A stretch of DNA of 64,000 nt, from contig NZ_JADALJ010000001.1 of assembly GCF_014876185.1 (NCBI RefSeq), forward strand, positions 682,001-746,000. Direction: 5' to 3'. How positions within the stretch are numbered: position 1 is the first letter of the stretch; every line of letters begins with the position of its first letter. Below the pieces are notes generated by a model. The model saw only the letters and a program-made list of their open reading frames with translations, did not search any database and had not been told where the DNA came from. Of this stretch, positions 27,451 to 36,180 are shown piece after piece. Position numbers and translations under genes: made by a program. Source of the stretch: Rufibacter sp. LB8 (lineage in GTDB: Bacteria; Bacteroidota; Bacteroidia; Cytophagales; Hymenobacteraceae).

Positions 27451-27945
27451 CTATTTTAAGTTCTTTAAACAAAATTCTCTCATTATTCCCATGAATTCAT
27501 TAAGTGATGGCGTAGACACAAAAGGATTGCTTAAAGCTGCTTTATTAGCATCTAATAGTCCAAGAGTCTGATTGTAATCTTTGGAAATATTAGGATTGTT
27601 TGAATTTGTTCTATTAAGAGTTACTATTTTGTCCTTCAATGCAGAGTAATTGAATGAATCCAAGACTTGTTTATTCTTACCATTATCCAACAGGCTTATT
27701 GCTTTTTGATAGTTTCCGCTTTTTAAATAAGCCAAAGATAATTTATTGTATATTTCTAAATTAGTTGAATCCTGATTAAGTAAATGTTCCAAAATTATCA
27801 CCCTGTCACTAGGAGGAAGGTAACTTAATACTGTTAGAACTGGCATTTCAGTACCAAACCTTCTTTTCTTGAAATACTCAAAGAAAGGTTTGAAATCGCC
27901 TTGATTAGTTGTGATTTTACTTTTGAAGAAGTCTAAAATTCCCAT
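27451..27945 (-). CDS. Small TPR-like protein of the AT-rich cassette
   Basis: A 164-residue cytoplasmic protein. Around residues 60-105 the sequence (NLEIYNKLSLAYLKSGNYQKAISLLDNGK) fits a tetratricopeptide motif with the A-x3-G-x2-Y-x3-A pattern. The rest is polar helix. AT-rich codon use. Its start lies 20 bases inside the cassette boundary GTTAGCC. No specific role can be stated. Confidence 0.65.
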   Translation of the reverse strand: MGILDFFKSKITTNQGDFKPFFEYFKKRRFGTEMPVLTVLSYLPPSDRVIILEHLLNQDSTNLEIYNKLSLAYLKSGNYQKAISLLDNGKNKQVLDSFNYSALKDKIVTLNRTNSNNPNISKDYNQTLGLLDANKAALSNPFVSTPSLNEFMGIMREFCLKNLK

Positions 27946-27964
27946 TTTATTTTTTTTTTATTGT

Positions 27965-28010
27965 GGCTAACTAGAGGATAAACGCACCCACCTACACTTA
28001 TCCGCACTAT
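27965..28010 (-). repeat. Cassette boundary element, copy 1
   Basis: Minus strand: ATAGTGCGGATAAGTGTAGG...GCGTTTATCCTCTAGTTAGCC, with GGATAA/TTATCC arms. It closely resembles the element at 58419-58464 (ATAGTGCTGATAAGTATACC...GTTTATACTGTAGTTAGCT). Both end in GTTAGC at the upstream edge of a cassette, so this may be half of a second attC-like family. Confidence 0.5.
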
Positions 28011-28085
28011 TTCTGCCGGTTTTCTTCTAAGCGATGGCAGTAACATTTCCTCTCCACCAAGGTAATAAATTCCATCAACCTTACT

Positions 28086-28547
28086 CTACTTAATAAACAG
28101 CCGCTCATCAAAAGGAAATGGTTCGGCGTTTAGGAATTTCACTTGGCTGAAGGCTGGGTGGCGCGGATTGAGCAGGTAGTTATGGTCACCGTGCACTACT
28201 GCGCTAGGCACCTGCAAGACCACAAATTCCCCGGCCCGCACAAAGGCATCGCCCAGTAATTGCGTGGAGTTAGGGTGCGGGAATTTGTTCCAGTCTGGTG
28301 GGAGTTGGGCGGGAGGCAGCACTTGAAGGGGGAGCGTATCTGGAATTTCCAGCGTGATCAGCCAATAATCATCGGGCACTATGCCCAGGGGCGTATGCAC
28401 GGCAATCTCTGTGGTGCAGAGCGCGCGCGACTCACAGGTATAGAGAAGGGCAGTGCCTTTGCTATTCCAGCGGCCGCCCGCCAACTCAGCGCCGCGGCCC
28501 GAGAGGTCATTTTTATAGAGGCCCTTGCTGAGTCGGAACACCATCAT
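28086..28547 (-). CDS. RES-domain toxin
   Basis: A 153-residue RES-family protein. The conserved Arg (GGRWNSKGTALLYTCES), Tyr and Glu (CTTEIAVH) of the ADP-ribosyltransferase-like active site are present. Characterised RES toxins of the Xre/RES family deplete NAD+; that activity is inferred here. Its ATG overlaps the stop of the antitoxin gene (ATGA), the normal antitoxin-first order. It borders the AT-rich cassette but has host-like base composition. Confidence 0.9.
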   Translation of the reverse strand: MMVFRLSKGLYKNDLSGRGAELAGGRWNSKGTALLYTCESRALCTTEIAVHTPLGIVPDDYWLITLEIPDTLPLQVLPPAQLPPDWNKFPHPNSTQLLGDAFVRAGEFVVLQVPSAVVHGDHNYLLNPRHPAFSQVKFLNAEPFPFDERLFIK

Positions 28548-28972
28548 GCCAACACGCCGTGTTCTATGCGCGTGAGTTCGTCTTTGAGCAGGCTCATGCC
28601 GAAGGTTGTATCTAGCAGGCTTTTGGGCGTAATGCCGCCCAGGGCCACGTTCTTCGCCTCCAGCCAGGCGTTGAAGTTCTCGGGCGAGCCAAACACCTCA
28701 ATGCCGCGCTTGTAGAGCAAAGTCACCTCCAGAATTTTCTCTGAGTGGATGGGGTCAAAGGTTTTCTTCTCCTTTTTGTACCGCTGAATGGTGCGCTCAG
28801 ACAAATGCAGGAACACAGACCACTCGCTCAGATTAAACGGGCTCTGGCTGGCAATCTTCACGAACAGCGGGTACTTGATTCCCTGGCGCACAGTCTGCAC
28901 CAGCAACAGAATGTCCTGGTCATCTACCATGTAGGTAGAAAGAGTGCTGCTAAGATCTGCGGTTCTGGCCAT
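28544..28972 (-). CDS. Xre/MbcA/ParS-type antitoxin (DUF2384)
   Basis: A 142-residue partner of the RES toxin. Central helix-turn-helix-like region (FNLSEWSVFLHLSERTIQRY, about 45-65) and the C-terminal toxin-binding DUF2384 region (RGIEVFGSPENFNAWLEAKN, TPKSLLDTTFGMSLLKDEL). Expected to neutralise the toxin and repress the operon. Divergent from dctA, with one palindrome copy between them. Confidence 0.88.
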   Translation of the reverse strand: MARTADLSSTLSTYMVDDQDILLLVQTVRQGIKYPLFVKIASQSPFNLSEWSVFLHLSERTIQRYKKEKKTFDPIHSEKILEVTLLYKRGIEVFGSPENFNAWLEAKNVALGGITPKSLLDTTFGMSLLKDELTRIEHGVLA

Positions 28973-29053
28973 GGCGGTAAGGGTTGGTAAATCAAAGATA
29001 GAAAACTGTCTTTAAATAAACGACAAATGTCATGAAAGAGTTTTTTGCATGGG

Positions 29054-29092
29054 CATTTTCGGGCTCATTTCATGAAATGAGCCCGAAAACGG
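29054..29092. repeat. Intergenic palindrome, copy 8 (only copy in a divergent region)
   Basis: CATTTTCGGGCTCATTT CATG AAATGAGCCCGAAAACGG; perfect inner arms. It lies between the starts of the antitoxin and dctA genes, unlike the others, which follow stop codons. Confidence 0.92.
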
Positions 29093-29229
29093 ATATGATG
29101 ACTTTGGCCTTAGAATTCAATGCGGCAAATCTGAGCACACCAGACAGAAGGGATTTATAAACTGGCGACCTTGGCGGCTTGGGCTAATTTAAGTAATCTT
29201 AAGTTCTCAAAAACTCCTTTCGCTGCTGC

Positions 29230-30486
29230 ATGAAAAAATCTTCGTTGGTTGGTAGTCTTTATTTCCAGGTCATTATGGCCATTGTGCTGGGCGTGACGCT
29301 GGGCCATTTCCTGCCAGACGTGGCGGTGCAGCTCAAACCCCTGGGCGATGCCTTCATTAAACTGGTGAAAATGATGATTGGCCCGGTGATTTTCTGCACC
29401 ATTGTCACGGGCATTGCCGGCATGCAGGACATGAAGCAGATTGGCCGGGTAGGAGTGAAGGCCTTGCTGTATTTTGAGGTACTGACCACGGTGGCTTTGT
29501 TGTTGGGCTTACTGGTGGTGAACTTGCTGGAGCCGGGCGTGGGCATGCACGTAGACGCCGCCAGCTTAGATACCAACTCGCTCTCTGCGCTCACCAGCGG
29601 CAAAAAGCCCGAACACACCAGCGCCCTGGATTTCTTTCTACACATCATCCCCGAAAATATCATTGATGCCCTGGCCAAAGGCGATTTGCTGCAGATTCTG
29701 TTTTTCTCGGTGCTGTTCGGGTTTGGCTTGTCTAAGATTGGCCCGAAGGGAAGGCCGGTGTTCAACGGCATTCAGTCTTTGGCCACGGCATTGTTCGCGG
29801 TGATACACATTATTATGAAAGTGGCGCCATTGGGTGCGTTGGGGGCCATGGGCTACACCATTGGCAAGTACGGCGTAGGGTCGTTGGGCGCGCTGGGCCA
29901 GCTGATGGGTGCTTTTTACCTGACCTGCGTGGTGTTTGTGTTTCTGGTGCTGGGCCTGATTATGAAACTCATGGGCTTCAGTATTCTCAAGCTGCTCAAA
30001 TACATCAAAGAAGAGCTGCTCATTGTCTTGGGAACGTCGTCCTCAGAGGCGGCCTTGCCTAGTTTGATGGAGAAAATGGAGAACGTGGGCTGCTCAAAAC
30101 CGGTGGTGGGCCTGGTGGTGCCCACGGGCTACTCCTTCAACCTGGACGGAACTTCCATTTACCTCACCATGGCGGCCGTTTTTGTGGCGCAGGCCACAGA
30201 CACGCCCATGGATTTCGGGCAGCAGGTTACGCTGTTGCTGATTTTAATGCTGACGTCTAAAGGCGCGGCGGGCGTGACCGGCAGCGGTTTCATCACGTTG
30301 GCTGCCACCTTGCCCGCCGTGGGCAATATTCCGGTGGCCGGCCTGGCGCTGATTCTGGGCATTGACCGTTTCATGAGCGAAGCCCGCGCCCTCACCAACC
30401 TGGTAGGCAATGCCGTGGCAACGGTGGTAGTCTCTAAATGGGAAAAGGAGATTGACATGGAGCGCGCCAACCACTGGCTGAAATAG
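29230..30486 (+). CDS. dctA: C4-dicarboxylate/amino acid:cation symporter, DctA-like
   Basis: A 418-residue inner-membrane protein of the DAACS family, which imports C4-dicarboxylates or glutamate/aspartate with protons or sodium. Eight helices plus re-entrant loops; conserved loop motifs [14 protein letters not shown] (about 270) and [17 protein letters not shown] (about 298), and the C-terminal [21 protein letters not shown]. DctA is preferred to GltP on loop motifs, moderately. Single gene; its stop codon is one base from palindrome copy 9. Confidence 0.85.
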   Translation: MKKSSLVGSLYFQVIMAIVLGVTLGHFLPDVAVQLKPLGDAFIKLVKMMIGPVIFCTIVTGIAGMQDMKQIGRVGVKALLYFEVLTTVALLLGLLVVNLLEPGVGMHVDAASLDTNSLSALTSGKKPEHTSALDFFLHIIPENIIDALAKGDLLQILFFSVLFGFGLSKIGPKGRPVFNGIQSLATALFAVIHIIMKVAPLGALGAMGYTIGKYGVGSLGALGQLMGAFYLTCVVFVFLVLGLIMKLMGFSILKLLKYIKEELLIVLGTSSSEAALPSLMEKMENVGCSKPVVGLVVPTGYSFNLDGTSIYLTMAAVFVAQATDTPMDFGQQVTLLLILMLTSKGAAGVTGSGFITLAATLPAVGNIPVAGLALILGIDRFMSEARALTNLVGNAVATVVVSKWEKEIDMERANHWLK

Positions 30487-30487
30487 A

Positions 30488-30537
30488 AATTCCTGTATTC
30501 GGGCTCATTTCTAAAAATGAGCCCGAATACAGGAATT
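30488..30537. repeat. Intergenic palindrome, copy 9 (23 bp perfect arms, compensated changes)
   Basis: AATTCCTGTATTCGGGCTC... mirrors exactly to ...GAGCCCGAATACAGGAATT. Two changes from the consensus (GTATTC for GTTTTC; CCTG for CCG) occur on both arms. Between convergent dctA and hxlR genes. Confidence 0.95.
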
Positions 30538-30582
30538 CTGGCAAAATGCGTTCTGAATAAATCTACCGCAACGGCAAGGGTA

Positions 30583-30948
30583 TTACGCCTCTTCCGGGTG
30601 ATAGATGATTTTGTCGCGGTGCTTCAGGCCCCAGTCGCGGAGCTCATTGATGACCGGGCCCAGGCTGTGGCCGTACTCCGTGATGGAATATTCCACGGTC
30701 ACCGGGGAGGTGTCATGCACGGTGCGCTTCACCAGTTTGTTTACTTCCAGCTCTTTCAATTCCTTGGAAAGCATTTTGGCCGTAATGCCCGTCACGTCGC
30801 GGTGCAGTTCCTTAAACCGGCGTTTATGCACGCACAAGGCCACAATAATAGGAATCTTCCACTTGCCGCTCAAGATGTCAAGGGCGTCTCTAATGGGTAA
30901 TATGTGCGTGATACAGAGGCCGGTGCCTTTACTGGTGATGGTTTCCAT
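30583..30948 (-). CDS. HxlR-family transcriptional regulator
   Basis: A 121-residue winged-helix regulator: ILPIRDALDILSGKWKIPII start, HRDVTGITAKMLSKELKELE recognition region, SITEYGHSLGPVINELRDWG dimer helix. A Cys near residue 12 and one near 39 are positions where some family members (HypR, YodB) sense electrophiles or disulfide stress. Divergent from a nitroreductase gene, the usual target, with inverted-repeat operator candidates in between. Confidence 0.92.
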   Translation of the reverse strand: METITSKGTGLCITHILPIRDALDILSGKWKIPIIVALCVHKRRFKELHRDVTGITAKMLSKELKELEVNKLVKRTVHDTSPVTVEYSITEYGHSLGPVINELRDWGLKHRDKIIYHPEEA

Positions 30949-30976
30949 GATCTTCTGGTTTACTGGAATACACTGC

Positions 30977-31045
30977 TATACAAATGTATATTGGTATCAA
31001 TAAGAAACCAAAGTTACGTAAATTTGTTTATACAATTAACGTATA
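30977..31045. promoter_or_regulatory. Candidate HxlR operators in the divergent promoter region
   Basis: Two inverted repeats of the same half-site: TATAC-AAAT-GTATA (30977-30990) and TATAC-N7-GTATA (31029-31045). They lie in the 117-base gap between hxlR-type and nitroreductase starts. Binding is inferred from symmetry and position only. Confidence 0.45.
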
Positions 31046-31065
31046 GACATATAAAATTTCTCAAA

Positions 31066-31704
31066 ATGGGTTTACTGCAAGATTTACAATGGCGCTACGC
31101 CACCAAAAGAATGACGGGCGCTAAGGTTCCCCAAGATAAACTAGACACTATCTTAGAGGCCATCAGGCTGTCGCCGTCTTCCATGGGTTTTCAGCCCTAC
31201 ACGGTATTGGTGGTGGAAGACCTGGAAACCCGCAAAAAGATCCAAGCCGTGGCGTTCCAGCAACCCCAGATTGTGGAAGCCTCGCATTTGCTCATTTTTG
31301 CCGCCTGGGATCCTTTGAGCACCCAGCAAGTGCAAGCCTACATGCAACAGATAGCCGATGAACGCGGTGTGTCTATGGACACGTTAGCGGGCTTCGCCGG
31401 AAGTATCAATAATATGATCAGCAACGGCACCCCAGAAGAGAATTTCCATTGGGCAGCCAAACAGACGTACATTGGCTTGGGTATTGGTTTGGCTGCGGCC
31501 GCCTCAGAGAAAGTAGACGCCACGCCCATGGAAGGATTTATGCCCGCCGCCTTAGATGAACTCTTAGGTCTGAAGGAGAAAGGCCTGCGCAGCGTGTCGC
31601 TCATGACCCTGGGTTTCCGTGACACCGCGAATGACCCGCTGGCCAACGCCAAAAAAGTACGCAGGCCCAAAGAAAACTTCTTCCAGGAAATCGTTCTTTC
31701 TTAA
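31066..31704 (+). CDS. NAD(P)H-dependent oxidoreductase, nitroreductase family
   Basis: A 212-residue FMN flavoprotein. ATG at 31066 (MGLLQDLQWRYATKRMTG) is chosen because the ~50 in-frame codons upstream cover the promoter region. Motifs: RLSPSSMGFQPYTVLVV (FMN phosphate site), NNMISNGTPEENFHWAAKQTYIGLG, and the C-terminal LGFRDTANDP. Family members reduce quinones, nitroaromatics or aldehydes. Likely controlled by the divergent HxlR regulator, which suggests a response to electrophile or oxidative stress. Confidence 0.9.
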   Translation: MGLLQDLQWRYATKRMTGAKVPQDKLDTILEAIRLSPSSMGFQPYTVLVVEDLETRKKIQAVAFQQPQIVEASHLLIFAAWDPLSTQQVQAYMQQIADERGVSMDTLAGFAGSINNMISNGTPEENFHWAAKQTYIGLGIGLAAAASEKVDATPMEGFMPAALDELLGLKEKGLRSVSLMTLGFRDTANDPLANAKKVRRPKENFFQEIVLS

Positions 31705-31723
31705 AGGCTATACATCACGCAAG

Positions 31724-31755
31724 AGTCCGTTTGGTGAAAACTAGACGGACTTTTT
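31724..31755 (+). terminator. Intrinsic terminator of the nitroreductase gene
   Basis: AGTCCGT/ACGGACT stem followed by TTTTTC; overlaps the last codons of the convergent methyltransferase gene. Confidence 0.75.
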
Positions 31756-32391
31756 CTTTGCCACCAGAATAGTATGCGTTTGGGAAGTTTGGTTAGGGCC
31801 CGGGTAGTCTACTTTGAAAAGGGTAAGTTCCTCTAACGCGTTGGCTTGTAACTCGCTTCGTAATTGTTCCAGACCGTGGTAGTAAAAGTACACGCGGTTG
31901 CCATTGCTGCCGGTTTTATAGCCAGAATCAGCCGCGTTGCCTTCCACAAAACTCAGGTACAGGATTCCGTTGGGAGAGAGGCGGGCGCTGGCATCTGCCA
32001 GAAACGCGGTTGTTTCTGCTTGTGAGAGATAAGGCAAGAAAAAGCCACAGACAATGCCATCAAATGAACCGGCCAGGGAAGAAAGACGCCGGCAGTCCAC
32101 GACCTGGAACGTGGCCGAAGGGTTGTTGACTTGGGCCAGCTGCACCATGTTGGGCGCCACGTCAATGCCGTGAATCTGCAAGTCTGGGCGTTTGGTTAAG
32201 AGGTATTTGGTGATGTTGCCGGGGCCGCAGCCTACGTCCAGAACCCTGGCATTCTGGGGCAAATCCTCACAGAAAAAATCATAAGACGCATTGTACAGGG
32301 CAAGGTCCATGAATTTCTCCTGGTACAGATCGGCCATTTTATTCCAGGTGGCAAAGGTTTCCTGGTACGCATCTGGTTCTTGGTTTTCCAT
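31741..32391 (-). CDS. Class I SAM-dependent methyltransferase
   Basis: A 216-residue protein, start ATG 32391 (MENQEPDAY). Motif I VLDVGCGPGNITKYLL (about residue 50), the acidic end of strand 2 in IHGIDVAPNMV, motif II FDGIVCGFFLPYL. Methyltransf_25/11 type; the substrate cannot be inferred. Convergent with the nitroreductase gene, divergent from the aldo/keto reductase gene. Confidence 0.88.
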   Translation of the reverse strand: MENQEPDAYQETFATWNKMADLYQEKFMDLALYNASYDFFCEDLPQNARVLDVGCGPGNITKYLLTKRPDLQIHGIDVAPNMVQLAQVNNPSATFQVVDCRRLSSLAGSFDGIVCGFFLPYLSQAETTAFLADASARLSPNGILYLSFVEGNAADSGYKTGSNGNRVYFYYHGLEQLRSELQANALEELTLFKVDYPGPNQTSQTHTILVAKKKSV

Positions 32392-32514
32392 AGGCAAACA
32401 GTTGGGTCTTTGTTAAATCTACCAAATCTTCTCTTTCTAGCGGCAGAATTTTGCCCTGAATGAAACACTGTTCAGAAATATCATCCGTAAACAAGCTCAA
32501 AACGAAATCAATTT

Positions 32515-33471
32515 ATGAAACTACGCACTTTAGGAAAATCTGGGATAAACGTGGCCCCGCTGGCCTTCGGCGGAAATGTTTTTGGCTGGACCATTGACCA
32601 GGCTACGTCGTTTGGCTTGTTGGATGCATTTACCGCTGAAGGTTTCAATTTAATAGACACCGCCGACGCGTATTCTGTTTGGGTGCCCGGCCACCAGGGC
32701 GGCGAGTCTGAAACCATCATCGGCCATTGGCTCAAGGCCCGCGGCAACCGAGATAAAGTTGTGCTGGCCACCAAAGTAGGCTGGGAAATGGCCGATGGGC
32801 AGAAAGGTTTGGCCAAAGACTACATCTTAAAATCAGTGGAAGGCTCTTTGAAGCGACTGCAGACCGACTATATTGACCTCTACCAATCGCACAAAGATGA
32901 CCCCAACACGCCTTTGGAGGAAACCCTGGAAGCCTATGACCAACTTATCAAACAAGGCAAAGTACGCGCCATAGGAGCCTCCAACTTTTCTGCGGAGCGG
33001 TTGAAATCTGCCCTGGAAACTGCCCAGAAACAAAACCTGCCCCTGTACCAAAGCCTTCAGCCCGAATACAATTTGTACCAGCGCCAGGGTTTTGAGCAGG
33101 AACTGGAACCGCTTTGCCAGGAACAAGGGTTGGGCGTGATCAGTTATTATTCGCTGGCCAGCGGGTTCTTAACGGGCAAGTACCGGTCAGAGGCCGATTT
33201 AGGCAAAAGCCCCAGAGGCGGCGGCGTGAAAAAGTTTCTGAATGAACGCGGGTTCGCCATTCTAAAAGCTTTGGACCAGGTGGCCGGGCAGCACCAGGCC
33301 ACCCCCGCGCAAGTGTCCCTGGCCTGGCTCATGGCCAGGCCCAGCATTACGGCTCCCATTGCTAGCGCCACCAGCCTGGAGCAACTTAACGACCTGATCC
33401 AAGCTGCGCACCTGACGTTAACTTCAGAAAACATAGAACTGCTTAACCAAGCCAGCGCTTATTCAAATTAA
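32515..33471 (+). CDS. Aldo/keto reductase
   Basis: A 318-residue NADPH-dependent reductase with a TIM-barrel. Catalytic tetrad visible: Asp and Tyr in LIDTADAYS, Lys in VVLATKVGW, His in DLYQSHKDDP. The NADP-binding C-terminal region contains APIASATSLEQL. Resembles the YajO/Gcy-like AKR11/12 groups; physiological substrate unknown. Single gene. Confidence 0.92.
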   Translation: MKLRTLGKSGINVAPLAFGGNVFGWTIDQATSFGLLDAFTAEGFNLIDTADAYSVWVPGHQGGESETIIGHWLKARGNRDKVVLATKVGWEMADGQKGLAKDYILKSVEGSLKRLQTDYIDLYQSHKDDPNTPLEETLEAYDQLIKQGKVRAIGASNFSAERLKSALETAQKQNLPLYQSLQPEYNLYQRQGFEQELEPLCQEQGLGVISYYSLASGFLTGKYRSEADLGKSPRGGGVKKFLNERGFAILKALDQVAGQHQATPAQVSLAWLMARPSITAPIASATSLEQLNDLIQAAHLTLTSENIELLNQASAYSN

Positions 33472-33494
33472 GGTTGGCGATGGCAAATGCCGGC

Positions 33495-33538
33495 TTCCGT
33501 TTTCGGGCTCATTTCTGAAAATGAGCCCGAAAACGGAA
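33495..33538. repeat. Intergenic palindrome, copy 10 (perfect arms)
   Basis: TTCCGTTTTCGGGCTCATTT and its exact mirror, with an extra CCGG pair just outside both arms. Between convergent genes. Confidence 0.95.
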
Positions 33539-33570
33539 ACCGGTTTTTCTTTTAAAAGAGAAAATGGAAT

Positions 33571-34707
33571 TTAGAAATCCACGGAATAGACTTTCTCCAA
33601 TTGCCGCTCATTCACAAAGGTGGGCAAGTGCCGCAGCGCAAAATTCCGGACAGGAATAAGCAACGAATTACTGGACTGCGCCACCTTGCCCAGCGTTCTG
33701 GATTGATTGGTAATCCAGTGCGTGCGGGCCAATCGGCGCTTTTCAAACCGTTTACCGGCGGCGTTGAAATCAAAGTCTTTTCCTAGTTCATCAGCGAACA
33801 CCACGGCATCTTCCACGGCCTGGCAGGCGCCCTGGCCCATGTTGGGCGTGGTGGCGTGGGCGGCATCGCCTAGCAGGACTATATTACCAAACGCGTAGCT
33901 ATTTATAGGCGCCAGATCATGAATGTCATGCCACAGCAGTTGCGCTGGTTGAGTATGCGCAAACAACGCTGGAATAGGGTGATGATAGGCCTTGAAATGG
34001 TTTTCCAGGTCCTTCGGCTGCCAGGCGGCCAGTTCTTTGCTTTTCTCCGGGGCGTTGAGGCAGGCAAACCAATAAATCTTGTTGTCAGCTAAAGGAGTCC
34101 AGCCCACGCGGCCCAGTTTTCCCCAGGTTTCAGAGGCATACTTCGCGGCAAAACCGGGGTTGTCAATAATACCGCGCCAACAGGTGTAGCCGGCATACCG
34201 CGGCACCGAAGCCGGTAAAAGATGCTGCCTGAGCGCGGAATTCAAGCCGTCTGCCACCAACACATGGTCAAAGGTTTCCTGCGTTCCATCCTGAAACTGG
34301 AGCGTGACGCCTTGGTTGGTGGTGGTAGCGTTTACGGCTTTTTTGTTCGGCTTTAAATTTTCAGAAGGAATATGCGAAAGTAAGACCTGGTGCAGGTTGG
34401 CGCGGTGAATCACAAAATTGTCCAGCCCGTGTTTGGCGCTCATGGCTCGGCTGTCGGTGCGGTTGATCAAGACGCCGTGCTGGTCAAAAATATGGAAACC
34501 GTCCAGGGCGTGTCCTTTGGCCATCACATCTTCGGCAATGCCCAGTTTTTGAAAGCCTTTGATGGCATTGGCCGCCAGGGCCAACCCGGCACCCACGGGC
34601 TCAAACTTGGGCGCGGCGTCAAAAATGGTAGGGGCAAGGCCCAATTTCTGCAGGGCAATGGCAGTGGTGAGCCCGGCAATGCCGCCGCCTACAATTCCTA
34701 TGTTCAT
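33571..34707 (-). CDS. FAD-dependent aromatic-type monooxygenase
   Basis: A 378-residue class A flavoprotein hydroxylase. ATG at 34707 (MNIGIVGGGIAGLTTAIALQ) places the GxGxxG loop at the N-terminus; an upstream GTG is less likely. Also seen: VLVADGLNSALRQHLLP (DG motif) and GDAAHATTPNMGQGACQAVEDA (FAD ribityl motif). Closest in style to urate hydroxylase HpxO/salicylate hydroxylase-type enzymes. It lies 37 bases after a KAS III gene on the same strand, so the two may act together on an aromatic or polyketide-like product. Confidence 0.88.
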   Translation of the reverse strand: MNIGIVGGGIAGLTTAIALQKLGLAPTIFDAAPKFEPVGAGLALAANAIKGFQKLGIAEDVMAKGHALDGFHIFDQHGVLINRTDSRAMSAKHGLDNFVIHRANLHQVLLSHIPSENLKPNKKAVNATTTNQGVTLQFQDGTQETFDHVLVADGLNSALRQHLLPASVPRYAGYTCWRGIIDNPGFAAKYASETWGKLGRVGWTPLADNKIYWFACLNAPEKSKELAAWQPKDLENHFKAYHHPIPALFAHTQPAQLLWHDIHDLAPINSYAFGNIVLLGDAAHATTPNMGQGACQAVEDAVVFADELGKDFDFNAAGKRFEKRRLARTHWITNQSRTLGKVAQSSNSLLIPVRNFALRHLPTFVNERQLEKVYSVDF

Positions 34708-34744
34708 TTTTCTGGACACGCGCCTTTTCTTTCTGCTTAACCGG

Positions 34745-35830
34745 TTAGGGCATTTTGTACACCAGAGCGTTGGCGTTCATACCCGCCCCCACCGACGCAA
34801 AAATCACGTTGGTGCCAGCCTGCAACTGCTGGCCTTCCATTTCGCCGCGGGTGACCAAATCAAACAGCACCGGTAAGGTAGCCACCGAGTTGTTCCCGAG
34901 GGAATTGATGGTCATAGGCATGATGCCTTCGGGGATTTGGTCCTGACCGTAGAGCTTGAACACCCGCTCCAGCATGGCCTCGTCCATTTTCTCGTTGGCC
35001 TGGTGAATCAACACTTTATCAATGTCAGAGAGCGTGAGGCCGGCTTTGGTGATGCAGTCTTTGATTAAGGCAGGGACCGTGGTGAGTGCGTACTCATAAA
35101 TTTTGCGGCCGTCCATTTTAATATAAAGGTCTTGGCGCGAAAGTTCCTGGTTGTACGACGGCGAGGAATTCAGCCAGAAGGCTTGTTGTAGGGTGTCAGA
35201 GACGGTTAAATGGCTGATAACGCCCACTTTTGCATCGGTTTCCTGGGCTTCCAGAATGACCGCGCCGGCGCCGTCTGAGTAAATCATGCTGTCGCGGTCG
35301 TGCGGGTCCGTGACCCGTGACAGGGTCTCAGTACCGATAACCAGAATACGTTTGGCATCGCCGGACTGCAGGTAATAATGCGCCTGAATAAGGCCTTGGA
35401 GCCAACCGGGGCAGCCAAACGGCAAGTCATAGGCCACGGTGTAGGGGTTGGCAATCTGCAGTTTGTGCTTGATTCTGGAGGCCAGCGGGGGCATCATGTC
35501 CACGCGGCGGTTATCATCTTTCACATCGCCAAAATTGTGGGCCACAATAATATAGTCCAGGGTTTCTGGGTCAATGTCGGCGTTTTTGATGGCTTCCTGC
35601 GCGGCCAGAAACCCCAGGTCTGAGGCCACCTGGTTGGAGTCTGCGTAGCGCCTTTCCTGTATGCCGGTGATTTGTTGGAACTTCCGGATGATGACTTCGT
35701 TGAAATTCTCCAGTTTCTTGCCAGAGGCATCATAGAAATCATGGCCCAGGAACTCCTGGTTGGTGACAATATTGGTTGGTATACAACGGCCCGACCCGGT
35801 AATGACTGATGAACGGAATAAAGCTGACAT
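34745..35830 (-). CDS. 3-oxoacyl-ACP synthase III-like enzyme (KAS III, FabH family)
   Basis: A 361-residue thiolase-fold condensing enzyme. Start at ATG 35830 (MSALFRSSVITGSG). Catalytic triad intact: Cys in LPFGCPGWLQG, His in VLIHQANEKM, Asn in NSLGNNSVATLP. Typical GDGAGA-like loop is YSDGAGAVIL. About 30-40 residues longer than E. coli FabH (317 aa), with an insertion around GKKLENFNEVIIRKFQQITG. Normal FabH primes fatty acid synthesis; this longer form may have a specialised acyl substrate. First gene of an operon with a FAD monooxygenase. Confidence 0.85.
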   Translation of the reverse strand: MSALFRSSVITGSGRCIPTNIVTNQEFLGHDFYDASGKKLENFNEVIIRKFQQITGIQERRYADSNQVASDLGFLAAQEAIKNADIDPETLDYIIVAHNFGDVKDDNRRVDMMPPLASRIKHKLQIANPYTVAYDLPFGCPGWLQGLIQAHYYLQSGDAKRILVIGTETLSRVTDPHDRDSMIYSDGAGAVILEAQETDAKVGVISHLTVSDTLQQAFWLNSSPSYNQELSRQDLYIKMDGRKIYEYALTTVPALIKDCITKAGLTLSDIDKVLIHQANEKMDEAMLERVFKLYGQDQIPEGIMPMTINSLGNNSVATLPVLFDLVTRGEMEGQQLQAGTNVIFASVGAGMNANALVYKMP

Positions 35831-36180
35831 AAAAAAGTGGGCCGAAAGGGTTAAGATGGAACAGCGCAGGCAATATAGCATCTGTTGTTAGAAATACCCG
35901 CTTTTTGCGAAAAGTACGGATACGGTTGTCAGCAATTGAGCCGCCGTCATTGTATTAAAATTTGAGCAAAATTCGTTTTTGGCCTCTAAACCGGAAACAG
36001 AGCAAAAACTGGGCCTTCTACCTGAGGGCTGGTAAAAAACTTATTTTAAAGAAAGATCAGCGCCTAAACCTTGACAAATGCTGAAAGCGCCTGCTGATTA
36101 ACCAGTATTTGTGCATCATCGCTTCCTCCAATAAAATGAAGCAAATCAAAATATAAGCCGGCTTTTAAAAGACAACTAGG
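35831..36180. other. Intergenic region with a decayed palindrome
   Basis: 350 bases without a credible ORF. A degenerate palindrome half lies at about 35971-36010 (ATTCGTTTTTGGCCTC...AGCAAAAACT). No promoter box or terminator recognised. Confidence 0.4.

Larger units (their letters stand above)
26923..27971 (-). mobile_element. AT-rich integron-like gene cassette
   Basis: Segment from GTTAGCC (complement of 27965-27971) to the attC-like site at 26923-26990, holding two AT-rich minus-strand genes. Composition differs clearly from flanking genes, and no palindromes of the host family lie inside. No integrase is in the window. Call rests on site architecture and similarity to the 57 kb cassettes. 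Confidence 0.5.
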
